The notes beneath the pieces are model-generated. The model was not told the DNA's origin and did no database searches. It worked only from the letters and a program-made list of their open reading frames with translations. This document shows positions 8,583 to 17,858 of a DNA stretch of 64,000 nt, piece after piece (within the stretch, counting starts at the first letter, position 1; each line of letters starts with the position of its first letter). The stretch spans positions 226,130 to 290,129 of the forward strand of contig NZ_JAUNVZ010000001.1 of NCBI RefSeq assembly GCF_030540545.1, given 5' to 3'. The DNA is from Rothia sp. (in: high G+C Gram-positive bacteria) (lineage in GTDB: Bacteria; Actinomycetota; Actinomycetes; Actinomycetales; Micrococcaceae). Made by a program: the position numbers and the translations under genes.

Positions 8583-9704
8583 ATGAGTGATACACAGCAA
8601 ATACGCCCCCGACCGGTTTTTAGCAGCCTGCCCGAATACGCGGCGGGCAAGCCCCCTGCACCGGTAGAAGGGCTCACGCAGTACAAACTCTCCTCCAATG
8701 AAAACCCGCACGGGCCCGTGCCCGAGGTGGCGCGCATCCTAGCTGATTTCACCAGGGTGCACCGCTACCCCGACCCGCTGAGCACCCGCCTGCGCGAACG
8801 CCTCTCCGAACGCCTGAACGTACCCGCCGCGGACATCGTTACCGGTGCCGGAAGCTTGGGCGCCCTGGAACAGATCATTAAAACCTTTGCCGGAGCCAAT
8901 GCCGACGGCAGTAGGGACGAGGTCATCTACGCCTGGCGTTCCTTCGAGGCCTACCCCATTCTGGTGGGTCTTGCCGGGGCAGCCAGCGTGCAGGTGCCCA
9001 ATCTGCCCGACGGCTCCCACGATTTGGAGGCTATGCTCGCCGCCATTACCGAGCGTACCCGTGTGATTTTGCTGTGCACCCCCAATAACCCCACCGGCAC
9101 CGTGCTGAGCGAATCTCAGGTGCGTTCCTTTATGGAGCGCGTGCCCAAAGATATTGTGGTGGTTTTGGACGAAGCCTATTTCGAGTTCTGCTCTGTTTCG
9201 CCCCTGGAACCCGGGGAACAAGCACCCGTGAACGGTGTGGATCTCTACGGGGAGTACGCGAATCTGGTGCTGCTGCGTACCTTCTCTAAGGCTCAGGGTC
9301 TGGCGGGCCTGCGCGTGGGCTACTCCATTTCCCAGCCCGCTATTACCCGCTACCTGCGTGTTGCGGCGACTCCCTTTGCGGTGACGTCCATTGCTGAAGA
9401 GGCTGCCGTTGCATCCATTGACCACGAGGATCAGGTGATGGAGCGCGTGAACCACCTGGTTTCTGAGCGTGAACGGGTGGTTGCAGCCCTGCAAGACGCC
9501 GGATATTTTTTCCCTCGTACTTTCGCGAACTTCGTGTGGTTGCCGCTGGGGGAGAAGACTCCCGAATTTGTGCAGGCGGCAGCCGCTCAGGCTCTATCGG
9601 TGCGTGCTTTTGGTACCGAGGGTGTGCGCGTAAGTATTGGCGAAGATGAAGCCAATGACCGCATGATTGCCCTGGCTCGTGACTTTGCTGCTCATAATCT
9701 CTAA
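8583..9704 (+). CDS. hisC: Histidinol-phosphate aminotransferase
   Basis: A 373-aa fold-type I PLP enzyme that converts imidazole acetol phosphate to histidinol phosphate with glutamate. Visible motifs are the N-terminal YKLSSNENPHGP substrate loop, CTPNNPTGT, VLDEAYFEF and TFSKAQGLAGLRVGY with PLP lysine K236. The N-terminal SSNENP is characteristic of HisC; some actinobacterial homologues act on aromatic amino acids, so an aromatic aminotransferase role is the main alternative. GGAG lies just upstream of the ATG. It follows the ESX pair closely but is unrelated in function and in codon use. No other his gene is present here. Confidence 0.88.
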   Translation: MSDTQQIRPRPVFSSLPEYAAGKPPAPVEGLTQYKLSSNENPHGPVPEVARILADFTRVHRYPDPLSTRLRERLSERLNVPAADIVTGAGSLGALEQIIKTFAGANADGSRDEVIYAWRSFEAYPILVGLAGAASVQVPNLPDGSHDLEAMLAAITERTRVILLCTPNNPTGTVLSESQVRSFMERVPKDIVVVLDEAYFEFCSVSPLEPGEQAPVNGVDLYGEYANLVLLRTFSKAQGLAGLRVGYSISQPAITRYLRVAATPFAVTSIAEEAAVASIDHEDQVMERVNHLVSERERVVAALQDAGYFFPRTFANFVWLPLGEKTPEFVQAAAAQALSVRAFGTEGVRVSIGEDEANDRMIALARDFAAHNL

Positions 9705-9726
9705 GCTCTAGGAGCTGATAGATCAC

Positions 9727-9768
9727 GCCCCGTATGGTGCTTTGTGAAGGAATGCTATACGGGGCTTT
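9727..9768 (+). terminator. Hairpin terminator after hisC
   Basis: GCCCCGTAT (9727-9735) pairs with ATACGGGGC (9757-9765) around a 21-nt loop, followed by TTTAG. It lies 22 nt after the hisC stop. Confidence 0.7.
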
Positions 9769-9792
9769 AGTGTATCTTAGCTCTCTATCTAT

Positions 9793-9829
9793 ATTGATGA
9801 AATTCTATATACAGAATTTTTCTATCAAT
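9793..9829 (+). promoter_or_regulatory. AT-rich inverted repeat upstream of pdhA
   Basis: ATTGAT-AATTCT at the left mirrors AGAATT-ATCAAT at the right, an interrupted palindrome of 37 bp in a GC-rich genome. It lies about 150 bp upstream of the pdhA start, and a -10-like TAAAAT lies downstream at 9885-9890. A role as a regulator-binding site is inferred from position only. Confidence 0.35.
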
Positions 9830-9979
9830 GTTCAATAGGGGCGAAATTTAGCGTCATTTTCAGGTTTTGTTCAGCTTCAGCGCGCTAAAATGGTTCTATA
9901 TGCCCATGCTTTCTTCCGGCGTGCCCAATTCAAGGGTCGGTGGGGAGCGTCCCGCTTGAAGTGTGGAGGTAAGACACAC

Positions 9980-11140
9980 GTGACCGAACAATACCCGGGC
10001 GTACCCGAACGCATCCAGCTCATGGATGAAAACGGTACCGTCCACGAACACCCGGTTTTCAGCGCCTATGTGCAGGATGTTGACGCATCCCTGCTGCGTG
10101 ACGCCTACCGCCTGATGTATCTGACCCGCCGTTTCGATGACGAGGCAACCGCCCTGCAGCGCCAGGGTAAGCTCGCCCTGTGGGTACCCAGCCGCGGCCA
10201 GGAAGCAGCCCAGGTTGGTTCCGCTTTCGCCTTCGCGCCCAATGACTACATCTTCCCCCAGTACCGCGAACACGCAGTGGCACTGCACCGCGGTGTGGAC
10301 GTGCGGGGACTCATCGAAATTTTCGGCGGCGCAGCAACCGCCGGCTGGGATCCGCGCAAGCACAATCACCACGTGCTGACCAAGGTGCTCGGCGCCTCCA
10401 CCTTGCACGCGGTGGGCTACGCCATGGGCCTGAAACTCGATGCACGCATTGCCGAAGAAACCGGCCAGCTGCAGACCGGCCAGGGTCAGGCAACCGACCC
10501 CGCCACCGATAGCGTGCCGCCCTCGGTCATTAGCTACTTTGGTGACGGCACCTCCACCGAGGGTGATGTGCACGAGGCAATGGTCTTCGCTGCCTCCTTT
10601 GATGCACCCGTGCTCTTCTTTGTGCAGAACAACCGCTGGGCTATTTCGGTGCCTTTTGATGTGCAGTCCCGCGTGCCGATTTCTACCCGCGCCGCAGGTT
10701 ACGGCTTTGAGGGTCTGCGCGTGGACGGTAACGATGTGCTCGGCACCCTGGCTGTTACCCGCTACGCCATGGAAAAAATCCGCAAGGGCGAAGGCCCCGT
10801 GCTGATTGAGGCGGAAACCTACCGTCTGGGCGCGCACACCACTGCCGATGATCCCACCAAGTACCGCACCGATGAGGACCTGGCAGGTCCGCTCAAGGCC
10901 GACCCGCTGATCCGCATGGAGAAGTACCTGCGCGAGAACTCCTATGCTGATGATTCCTTCTTTGAAGAGATCGAATCGGAGGGTCAGAAGCTCGCCGATT
11001 ACGCCCGCGAGGTGGCATTGAACCTGCAAGCGCCGGACTTTGACTACTTCTTTGACCGCGCCTATGCAGCCCCGCATGCGCAAGTTGAGCAGGAACGCGC
11101 GGAATACCGCGAGTACATGGCAGGCTTCGAGGAGGAATAA
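9980..11140 (+). CDS. pdhA: 2-oxoacid dehydrogenase E1 alpha subunit (pyruvate or branched-chain)
   Basis: The start is taken at GTG 9980 because GGAGGT lies at 9965-9970; an in-frame ATG at 9890 has no RBS and would add a non-conserved leader. The 386-aa protein is the thiamine-diphosphate-binding E1 alpha subunit. It shows the ThDP motif GDGTSTEGDVHEAMVFA...VQNNRWAIS and the phosphorylation-loop region YRLGAHTTADDPTKYR. With E1 beta and E2 it oxidatively decarboxylates a 2-oxoacid and passes the acyl group to lipoate. Sequence resembles Firmicute PdhA; many actinobacteria use a single-chain AceE for pyruvate, so a branched-chain substrate remains possible. No E3 gene is adjacent. Confidence 0.85.
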   Translation: MTEQYPGVPERIQLMDENGTVHEHPVFSAYVQDVDASLLRDAYRLMYLTRRFDDEATALQRQGKLALWVPSRGQEAAQVGSAFAFAPNDYIFPQYREHAVALHRGVDVRGLIEIFGGAATAGWDPRKHNHHVLTKVLGASTLHAVGYAMGLKLDARIAEETGQLQTGQGQATDPATDSVPPSVISYFGDGTSTEGDVHEAMVFAASFDAPVLFFVQNNRWAISVPFDVQSRVPISTRAAGYGFEGLRVDGNDVLGTLAVTRYAMEKIRKGEGPVLIEAETYRLGAHTTADDPTKYRTDEDLAGPLKADPLIRMEKYLRENSYADDSFFEEIESEGQKLADYAREVALNLQAPDFDYFFDRAYAAPHAQVEQERAEYREYMAGFEEE

Positions 11141-12132
11141 TGAGTGCTCAGATTGAACGCATGACCCTTGCCAGGGCAATTACTCGCGCCTTGGATGATG
11201 CCCTGACCGAGGACCCCAAGGTCGTTATGATGGGCGAGGATATTGGCCAGCTCGGCGGCGTGTACCGCATTACCGAGGGTCTTATGGCTAAGCACGGTAA
11301 GCATCGCGTGATGGATGCGCCCCTGGGTGAATCCGGCATTATCGGTACCTCCATTGGTCTGGCGCTGCGCGGCTACCGCCCGGTGCCCGAGATTCAGTTC
11401 GACGGTTTCGTTTTCCCCGGTTACGACCAGATCACCAGCCAGCTGGCAAAGATCCATAATCGTACCGATAAGCAGTACACCGTGCCGGTGACTATCCGTA
11501 TTCCCTACGGCGGTCTGATTGGCTCTGTGGAGCACCACTCCGAGTCTCCCGAGGCGCTCTTTGCTCACACCGCGGGTCTGCGTATTATTACGCCCTCCAG
11601 CCCGCACGACGCCTATTGGATGACCCGCAAGGCCATTGAACACCCCGACCCGATTATTATTTTCGAGCCCAAGCGTCGCTATTGGCTCAAGGGTGAAGTG
11701 GACTTCTCGGATACCTCCTTTGACCCGTTTAAGGCTCAGGTGGTTCGCGAGGGTACCGACGCAACCATTGTTGCTTATGGCCCGCTGGTTCCTACCGCTC
11801 TTGCTGCTGCCGAAGCTGCTGCTGAAGAGGGTCGCTCCGTTGAAGTGATTGACCTGCGTTCCATTTCCCCGATGGATGTGCCCACGGTGGCTGCCTCGGT
11901 GGAGAAGACTGGCCGCCTGATTATTGCCCACGAGGCACCGCGTTTTGGTGGTGTGGGTGGTGAGCTCGCGTCGGCTATTTCTGAGCGTTGCTTCTTTAGC
12001 CTGAAGTCCCCGGTGATGCGCGTGGGCGGCTACTACCTGCCCTACCCCGTTTCGGGTGTTGAGGAAGAGTATGTGCCCGATATGGATCGCATTCTGGATG
12101 CCGTGGATCGAGCATTTGAGTACGAGCTCTAA
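11140..12132 (+). CDS. pdhB: 2-oxoacid dehydrogenase E1 beta subunit
   Basis: A 330-aa transketolase-like beta subunit. The conserved GEDIGQLGGVYRITEGL start, DAPLGESGIIGTSIGLALRGYRPVPEIQF and the C-terminal VIDLRSISPMD plus ...AHEAPRFGGVGGELAS motifs are all present. It forms an alpha2-beta2 E1 with the preceding gene and supplies part of the ThDP site. Its ATG overlaps the last base of the pdhA TAA, so the two are translationally coupled and made in equal amounts. The gap before pdhC is only 63 nt but contains a hairpin. Confidence 0.88.
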   Translation: MSAQIERMTLARAITRALDDALTEDPKVVMMGEDIGQLGGVYRITEGLMAKHGKHRVMDAPLGESGIIGTSIGLALRGYRPVPEIQFDGFVFPGYDQITSQLAKIHNRTDKQYTVPVTIRIPYGGLIGSVEHHSESPEALFAHTAGLRIITPSSPHDAYWMTRKAIEHPDPIIIFEPKRRYWLKGEVDFSDTSFDPFKAQVVREGTDATIVAYGPLVPTALAAAEAAAEEGRSVEVIDLRSISPMDVPTVAASVEKTGRLIIAHEAPRFGGVGGELASAISERCFFSLKSPVMRVGGYYLPYPVSGVEEEYVPDMDRILDAVDRAFEYEL

Positions 12133-12154
12133 GAACTAAATAAATTCCCGCGAA

Positions 12155-12178
12155 GAATATAGATGTTTATCTATATTC
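12155..12178 (+). other. Intercistronic hairpin between pdhB and pdhC
   Basis: GAATATAGAT and ATCTATATTC form a perfect 10-bp stem with a GTTT loop. No T-run follows, so it is more likely an mRNA processing or stability element than a full terminator. A second tiny stem, CTAG-CGAAAGG-CTAG, encloses the pdhC ribosome binding site. Confidence 0.45.
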
Positions 12179-12195
12179 CCTAGCGAAAGGCTAGA

Positions 12196-13713
12196 ATGTC
12201 CCAGATTTTTGAGCTGCCCGATGTGGGCGAAGGCCTGACCGAAGCAGAAATTCTCTCCTGGAAGGTAGCTGTCGGCTCCCAGGTCGCCATTAACGATGTG
12301 CTGGTAGAAATCGAAACCGCCAAATCCGTGGTGGAGCTACCCTCCCCCTACGCGGGTACCGTAGAGAAGCTCTACGCCGCCGAGGGTGACACCGTTGAGA
12401 CCGGCTCACCCATCATCGCCATTAGCGGCGGTGAAGCCAGCGGTAGCGACGCCCCCGCTCCGGCAGCAGAATCCCTGCCCGAGGCGGTCACCTCCGAGCC
12501 CGATAGCGATTCCCGCCCGCTGGTCGGTTCCGGTCCCAAGGCCGATACCGTCAAGCGCCGCGCCCGCAAGTCCCGCACCGCGCCCATTGCCTCCAGCCCG
12601 GTAGCTACCGCAGCTGCCAGCGCACCGGCACAGCCCGTAGTCCCCGCAGAACCCCTGCTGGGTCACGCGCCCGTAGACGCCGGCGGACGCAATGCCGGTC
12701 TGCTCTCCGAGCTTGCCGACCGCGCCTCCAAGCTGGTGGAAAATAGCCCCCTGAACACCGTGGTGCAGCGTCTGACCGGCACCCAGAATGCACCCGCACA
12801 GACGGCACCCCAGGCACCTGCAACCCCCGCCGTGGCACAGACCCTGGCGGCACCTCCCGTGCGCCTTGCCGCCAAGGAAATGGGTGTGGATTTGACCCAG
12901 GTACCGCCCACCGGTTCCCGCGGCCAGGTGACCAAGCAGGATCTGCTCAACTACGTGGCTCACCTGAACGACGTGCAGGAATCCTACGATAAGCACTGGT
13001 ACCCCTCCACGAGCACCGGCGACCGCATTGAGCGTATCCTCGTGCGCGGCGTGCGCAAGGCGACCGCTAAGGCTATGGTTCACTCCGCCTTTACCGCCCC
13101 GCACGTCTCGATTTTTGTGGATGTGGATGCAACCCGCACCATGGAGTTCGTCAAGCGTCTGAAGAAGTCCCGCCACTTTGAGGGTATTAAGGTGACCCCG
13201 CTGCTGGTGCTTGCTGCCGCCGTGATTTGGGCTGCTGAGCGTAACCCGCAGGTCAACGCCACCTGGACCGACTCCGAGATTCAGATTAAGCACTATATGA
13301 ACCTGGGTATTGCTGCGGCAACCCCGCGCGGTCTGATGGTGCCCAATATTAAGGATGCTCAGGAGCTGTCCCTGCGCGAGCTGGCGGTGGCTCTGAATAA
13401 CCTGACCACCCGCGCCCGCGAGGGTAAGACTCAGCCTGCTGAGATGGCAAACGGTACCCTGACCATTACCAATATTGGTTCCCTGGGTATTGATACCGGT
13501 ACCCCGATTATTAACCCGGGTGAGGTTGCTATTGTTGCCTTCGGTACCATCAAGCAGAAGCCCTGGGTGGTGGATGGTGAAGTGATTCCTCGCTGGGTGA
13601 CTACCCTGGGCGGTTCCTTCGACCACCGTCTGCTGGACGGCGACCTTTCGGCTCGTTTTATGGCCGATGTTGCCGCGATTCTTGAAGAGCCGGCAATGCT
13701 TCTGGACTCCTAA
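12196..13713 (+). CDS. pdhC: 2-oxoacid dehydrogenase E2 (dihydrolipoamide acyltransferase)
   Basis: A 505-aa E2 core protein. Residues 1-80 are a single lipoyl domain with the lipoylation site EIETAKS (K43). An Ala/Pro-rich linker follows. Residues about 215-255 are the peripheral subunit-binding domain ([14 protein letters not shown]...GRVTKQDLL-like). The C-terminal catalytic domain ends in [10 protein letters not shown], the HxxxDG acyltransferase motif. It takes the acyl group from E1 and transfers it to CoA. The family number of lipoyl domains varies from one to three; this has one. It ends the operon, with a strong terminator 20 nt beyond the stop. Confidence 0.9.
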   Translation: MSQIFELPDVGEGLTEAEILSWKVAVGSQVAINDVLVEIETAKSVVELPSPYAGTVEKLYAAEGDTVETGSPIIAISGGEASGSDAPAPAAESLPEAVTSEPDSDSRPLVGSGPKADTVKRRARKSRTAPIASSPVATAAASAPAQPVVPAEPLLGHAPVDAGGRNAGLLSELADRASKLVENSPLNTVVQRLTGTQNAPAQTAPQAPATPAVAQTLAAPPVRLAAKEMGVDLTQVPPTGSRGQVTKQDLLNYVAHLNDVQESYDKHWYPSTSTGDRIERILVRGVRKATAKAMVHSAFTAPHVSIFVDVDATRTMEFVKRLKKSRHFEGIKVTPLLVLAAAVIWAAERNPQVNATWTDSEIQIKHYMNLGIAAATPRGLMVPNIKDAQELSLRELAVALNNLTTRAREGKTQPAEMANGTLTITNIGSLGIDTGTPIINPGEVAIVAFGTIKQKPWVVDGEVIPRWVTTLGGSFDHRLLDGDLSARFMADVAAILEEPAMLLDS

Positions 13714-13733
13714 ATATAGGCGCTAAACCATAG

Positions 13734-13772
13734 AAGCCCGCCGCCCTCGATAATAGAGGGCGGCGGGCTTTT
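13734..13772. terminator. Hairpin terminator after pdhC
   Basis: Perfect 15-nt arms (13734-13748 and 13756-13770), ending GGGCTTTT. The converse strand begins with AAG rather than a long T-run, but the element may also serve the convergent gene ending at 13795. Confidence 0.85.
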
Positions 13773-13794
13773 CGCTATCTTTTAGGTGGTTAAC

Positions 13795-14823
13795 CTAGTG
13801 TTCAACACTCGGGTAGCGCTCCACACGGCGGTGATAAATACGACCGCATAGACCACCCAGCAGAGCACCCAGCAGGGCAATGAGCAGGAAGAGAACAAAA
13901 GCGAGGAAACCGTTGACCTGCACCGAAGTGGTCAAGAAGGACTGAGCCGAGAAGGGCGCAAAGGAGCCGCTGAACTGACCCGGCATAGCGGCGGTAAGCA
14001 CACTGGCAATACCGACGCTAAGCACCAGCCACAGCCATACCGACCAACCCTGCTTCACCGGGGCAAAGCGCGCCATGCGAGCAGCGGTATAACCGCCAGC
14101 CCACGCAGAGAGCAGATAGCTACCACCCAGCAGGCTCGCGTAAAGCACGCCGTTGCTACCCTGAGCCAGCAGCTGGCTGACGGTATCCGGGGCGCTGGGT
14201 AGGGAAGCACCGGCGGGCAGAATCGCCGGAGCTGCCACATGCAGCACCAGGCTAATAGCCCAGGAGAAGAAAGAGAAAGCACCCATGAAAGCCGCCAGAC
14301 CCATCAGCCCCGGAATAATCTGCATGCGGCCAAAACGCTGCTGCTGAGCGCTGAGAGCATCGCTAGGTTCCATCTCGGGGGAGAAAAGATCGGTCTCCGC
14401 GCCGGATACATGGGCTGAGGGCGCCGGGGTAGAAACGGCAGCAGCGGAAGAGGCTCCAGGAATAGTAGCCTCGGGCGCTGCAGCGGGCGCAGAAGCTGCG
14501 GGAGCAACCTGCGGAATAGCGGTAGTAACTGCCGCGGGTACTGCCGGGCGCAGAAGGGAGGTTACCGGGGTGGTTGCCTCCTCATCCGGGGTGTCCAGCC
14601 AGCTAATATCGCCGGAGGCGGGAGCCTCATAGGCGGACTGGGGCGCACTTTCGCGCTGGGCAGCGGCGGGGGAGGGCGCGGCATTCTGCAGCAGGGACTC
14701 ATCCAGCAGGACGGTCGCCTCATCGCTGGCAAAAGCTGCATCCCAGGCGCTGTGATCGCTGCGCTGCGCCTGTTGCGAAGACGCCGACTGCTGGGGGTTC
14801 TGGGGGTTAGGAATCTGGCTCAT
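13795..14823 (-). CDS. Uncharacterised membrane protein with long disordered N-terminus
   Basis: This 342-aa protein has no recognisable family. Residues 1-165 are Pro/Ala/Ser/Gln-rich and acidic, probably disordered and cytoplasmic. Residues 170-330 contain four hydrophobic helices, the first around GLMGLAAFMGAFSFFSWAI and the last around FLAFVLFLLIALLGALLGGL, ending with a basic RIYHRRVERY tail. It is the last gene of a three-gene minus-strand operon with the acetyltransferase (33 nt gap) and a 48-aa membrane protein. No catalytic motif is visible. Confidence 0.7.
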   Translation of the reverse strand: MSQIPNPQNPQQSASSQQAQRSDHSAWDAAFASDEATVLLDESLLQNAAPSPAAAQRESAPQSAYEAPASGDISWLDTPDEEATTPVTSLLRPAVPAAVTTAIPQVAPAASAPAAAPEATIPGASSAAAVSTPAPSAHVSGAETDLFSPEMEPSDALSAQQQRFGRMQIIPGLMGLAAFMGAFSFFSWAISLVLHVAAPAILPAGASLPSAPDTVSQLLAQGSNGVLYASLLGGSYLLSAWAGGYTAARMARFAPVKQGWSVWLWLVLSVGIASVLTAAMPGQFSGSFAPFSAQSFLTTSVQVNGFLAFVLFLLIALLGALLGGLCGRIYHRRVERYPSVEH

Positions 14824-14855
14824 ATCTACCTATCGATGGATCGCTCAAGAGATAA

Positions 14856-15554
14856 CTACTGCGAAGAAGAGTAGAACTCTTCGGCAGCGGCAATCTCTTC
14901 AGCACTGTACTGGTGCGGGTGCGCCGGGCGCTCATCCTCGCCCACATAGCGAATAACACGTGCCGGATTACCCACCGCAATAGCATGAGCGGGGATATCC
15001 TTGGTGACAACCGATCCGGCACCGATGACCGCATTATCCCCAATGCTCACGCCGCCGAGAATAATAGCGCCGCCACCAATCCACACATTGGAACCAATGC
15101 TAATGGGCTCGCCACCCTCCCAGAATGCCTTGCGGTCACCGGGGTTCAGCGGATGAGTGGGGGTCAAAAATTGCACATTCGGGCCCACCAGCACATAGTC
15201 GCCAAAGGTTACCGGGGCGACATCCAAAATGGTGGTGTTGAAATTAAAGAAACAGTGGTGACCAATAAAAGTATTGGTGCCGTAGTCAAAGGTCAGCGGC
15301 GGGCGCATATGCGATTTCTCGCCGTAGGCACCCAGTCCACCGCGCAGCAGCTCATCGGCCTGTTCCTGCTTACCTTCACGGTAGAGCTGGGCGTAATCCT
15401 GCGCAATGGAATAAATCGATGCCGTAATAGCGGCGCATCCTGCATCCGGCTTATAGACGGTACCGGCAACCATGCGACGATAAACCTCCCCGTGCTCAGT
15501 ATCGAAAACAGCGGGGGTGGTGGTCAGCGGTGCGGGGGAATCAGAAACGCTCAT
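14856..15554 (-). CDS. Maltose/galactoside O-acetyltransferase family protein
   Basis: A 232-aa hexapeptide-repeat acyltransferase. The N-terminal cap ([18 protein letters not shown]) is the Mac domain of maltose acetyltransferases. Then come left-handed beta-helix repeats containing the catalytic-histidine region [13 protein letters not shown] and the typical C-terminal [42 protein letters not shown]. It should transfer acetyl from acetyl-CoA to a sugar hydroxyl; the physiological acceptor of this family is often unknown. The N-terminal extension of about 15 residues is slightly longer than usual. It begins immediately after the 48-aa gene, so the two are coupled. Confidence 0.9.
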   Translation of the reverse strand: MSVSDSPAPLTTTPAVFDTEHGEVYRRMVAGTVYKPDAGCAAITASIYSIAQDYAQLYREGKQEQADELLRGGLGAYGEKSHMRPPLTFDYGTNTFIGHHCFFNFNTTILDVAPVTFGDYVLVGPNVQFLTPTHPLNPGDRKAFWEGGEPISIGSNVWIGGGAIILGGVSIGDNAVIGAGSVVTKDIPAHAIAVGNPARVIRYVGEDERPAHPHQYSAEEIAAAEEFYSSSQ

Positions 15555-15555
15555 T

Positions 15556-15702
15556 TTACTTTCCGTAGAACAGATACATCAGCAGAATAATCAGTGCGCC
15601 GACAGCAATAACCAGCAGACCGGCGATCAAAAAGCGTTTGGAAATTTCACGCAGCAGCTGCTTGAAGAGCTGGTCGTAGTACTCGTCCTGTTTTTTACCC
15701 AT
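15556..15702 (-). CDS. Small single-pass membrane protein
   Basis: The preferred start is the ATG at 15702, giving a 48-aa product beginning [13 protein letters not shown]; a longer in-frame version adds residues without membrane or family features. A charged N-terminal half is followed by one hydrophobic helix ([20 protein letters not shown]). It is the first gene of the operon with the acetyltransferase, whose ATG overlaps its stop region. No function is known to me. Confidence 0.6.
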   Translation of the reverse strand: MGKKQDEYYDQLFKQLLREISKRFLIAGLLVIAVGALIILLMYLFYGK

Positions 15703-15796
15703 AACTACCAGTCTACCCGCTGGAGCATAAAAATTCGTAGGGTATTCCCAGCTTGTGAGCTTGGTGTTTGGCGCGCGCAAAAGGCACAATCGAACT

Positions 15797-17539
15797 ATGA
15801 CCAACGCGCAGTTTTCTCCCGCCGGTTCTGCACCGGTTGTTATTCCCGATAATCCGCTTAAAGAGCGACCCTGGTTGAAGGATTATTCTCCCGGGGTGGC
15901 AGCCAATGTGCAGCTTCCCGAAACTTCCCTAACTCACCTGATGGAGGAGGCAGTTCGTGCCGTGCCCTCCAAGGTTGCGTTGGAGTTCTTCGGCGCGACC
16001 ACCACCTACGCCCAGCTGGGTGAGCAGATTGAGCGCGCTGCTGAGGGTTTGCGTCGCGCAGGTGTGCAGGCGGGCGACCGTGTGGCTATTATTCTGCCCA
16101 ATTGCCCGCAGCATATTGTTGCTTTCTACGCGATTGTGCGCCTGGGCGCGATTGTGGTTGAGCACAACCCCCTGTACACCGGTGCTGAGCTGCGCCATAT
16201 GTTTGAGGATCACGGCGCCAAGGCGGCGATTGTGTGGGATAAGATTGCCGAGCATGTGACCGGCCTGCCCGCTGATATTCGCCCCTCTCATATTTACGCG
16301 GTGAATATGGTCTCGGCTATGCCTGCAACCATGCGCGCTATGCTCAAGCTGCCGGTGAAGAAGGCACGCGAGTCTCGCGCCAAGCTGGAGGGTGCAGCTC
16401 CGGGCACCACGAGCTGGAAGCAGCTGCTCAAAAATGAGCGCCTGAGCGCTGACCACCACCGCCCCGGTGCGCACGATGTGGCTCTGCTGCAATACACTTC
16501 AGGTACGACCGGTCTGCCCAAGGGCGTTATGCTCACCCACCGTAATCTTGAATCTAATGGTCGTATGGGCGAGGCGTGGATTCAGCCCGGCGATGACGAA
16601 GTGATTTACTCGGTGCTGCCTCTTTTCCATGCCTACGGTATGACCCTGGGCTTGACCATTTCAGCCCTGTGCCGCGCTAAGCTGGTTCTTTTCCCCACCG
16701 TGGATATGGACCTGATGCTCAAAGCAATGAAGAAAAGCCGCCCGACCGTGCTGCCCGCGGTGCCTCCGGTGTATCGTCGTCTGCTGGATGTGGCGAAGGA
16801 ACGCGGCGTGTCTCTGCAGGGTATTCGCTATGCGGTATCCGGTGCAATGAACCTGCCCCCGGAATTGGTGGCTGAGTGGGAGGAAGCCTCCGGCGGTTAT
16901 ATGGTGGAGGGTTACGGTCTGACCGAGTGTGCGCCGCTGGTCTCCTGCAATCCGCTCAACGACACTCGTCGTGCTGGTTCTATCGGTATTCCCTTCCCGA
17001 GCACCGATATTCGCGTGGTGGATCCCGAGACCCTGGAAGACGTTGCCCCCGGCCAGGAGGGCGAGCTGTGGGTGGCTGGGCCTCAGCGTTTTGCCGGCTA
17101 TTGGAAGCGCGAGGAGGATACTCAGCGCACCATTACTGCCGATGGCTGGTTGCGTACCGGTGATATTGTGCGCCTGGATGAGGACTTCTTTATTCAGATT
17201 GTGGATCGCATTAAGGAAGTTATTATTACCGGCGGCTTTAATGTTTCGCCCACCGAGGTTGAGATTGCCCTCAAGCAGCACGATTCTGTGGCGGATGCCG
17301 CGGTGGTGGGTATTCCTCAGCCTGGCGGTGGCGAGATGGTGGTTGCTGCGGTGATTGCGGCTCCCGGTTTTGTGCCTCAGGAGCATGAGCTGCGCGAGCA
17401 TTGCTATGAGCGTGTGACGCGCTATAAGGTGCCGCGCCGCGTGGTGGTAGTTGATGATTTGCCGCGTTCCATGCTGGGTAAGGTGCTGCGCCGTAAGGTG
17501 CGTGAGCAGCTGCTGGCTTCGGGCGAATTCGACGCTTAA
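15797..17539 (+). CDS. Long-chain fatty-acid-CoA ligase
   Basis: A 580-aa AMP-forming acyl-CoA synthetase of the ANL superfamily. The P-loop-like motif YTSGTTGLPKGVMLTHRN, the A5 motif EGYGLTECAPL, the A7 region GWLRTGDIVRLDED and the C-terminal lysine region PRSMLGKVLRRKVRE are all intact. It activates fatty acids via acyl-AMP to acyl-CoA, for degradation or lipid synthesis. ATG 15797 is chosen because homology begins soon after; an in-frame start at 15755 adds a basic leader. It is divergent from the acetyltransferase operon and ends at a hairpin terminator. Confidence 0.9.
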   Translation: MTNAQFSPAGSAPVVIPDNPLKERPWLKDYSPGVAANVQLPETSLTHLMEEAVRAVPSKVALEFFGATTTYAQLGEQIERAAEGLRRAGVQAGDRVAIILPNCPQHIVAFYAIVRLGAIVVEHNPLYTGAELRHMFEDHGAKAAIVWDKIAEHVTGLPADIRPSHIYAVNMVSAMPATMRAMLKLPVKKARESRAKLEGAAPGTTSWKQLLKNERLSADHHRPGAHDVALLQYTSGTTGLPKGVMLTHRNLESNGRMGEAWIQPGDDEVIYSVLPLFHAYGMTLGLTISALCRAKLVLFPTVDMDLMLKAMKKSRPTVLPAVPPVYRRLLDVAKERGVSLQGIRYAVSGAMNLPPELVAEWEEASGGYMVEGYGLTECAPLVSCNPLNDTRRAGSIGIPFPSTDIRVVDPETLEDVAPGQEGELWVAGPQRFAGYWKREEDTQRTITADGWLRTGDIVRLDEDFFIQIVDRIKEVIITGGFNVSPTEVEIALKQHDSVADAAVVGIPQPGGGEMVVAAVIAAPGFVPQEHELREHCYERVTRYKVPRRVVVVDDLPRSMLGKVLRRKVREQLLASGEFDA

Positions 17540-17559
17540 GGCTCAATACTCCTCACAGG

Positions 17560-17595
17560 GTGGGGTGGGTAGTGAATACTACTCGCCCCACTTTT
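17560..17595 (+). terminator. Hairpin terminator after the acyl-CoA ligase gene
   Basis: Arms 17560-17573 and 17578-17591 pair with two G-U pairs, followed by TTTT. The right arm ACTACTCGCCCCAC is the same stem sequence as in the terminator at 63057-63107. Confidence 0.75.
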
Positions 17596-17660
17596 GTGCC
17601 CTGGATGGTATGTACACACATCGAGCAAGCACCTGGCTTGCTCTGTTGCTGTATGACGGC

Positions 17661-17684
17661 ATATTTCGTAATATTACGAAATAT
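17661..17684 (+). promoter_or_regulatory. 24-bp perfect palindrome upstream of metQNI
   Basis: A perfect AT-rich palindrome centred on CGTAATATTACG, extended to the right by another ATATTACG exactly 10 bp further (17681-17688). ATGACGG flanks it on both sides as a direct repeat (17653-17659 and 17692-17698). A GAGCAAGC/GCTTGCTC hairpin sits just upstream (17623-17643). Position before the methionine importer suggests an operator for a dimeric repressor of sulfur or methionine genes; the regulator is not identified. The remaining 17700-17858 leader has no recognised SAM riboswitch. Confidence 0.5.
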
Positions 17685-17858
17685 TACGTTCATGACGGTG
17701 TATGTCTTCTTAAATGGAAACAACTACCACCCGAGAGCCTGCCCATGCTCTAATAAAAGCACACTATCTATCTCATCCAGTTAGCACGGGCACCGCGCGG
17801 TATTGCGCCACCCCGCGATAGCAGGAATCCAGGAAAACCAACAGAAAGTTTCATAGCC

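Noticed and set aside
17700-17858. SAM riboswitch in the metQ leader
   Set aside because: The region has small GC stems but no SAM-I, SAM-II or SAM-IV core that I can align.
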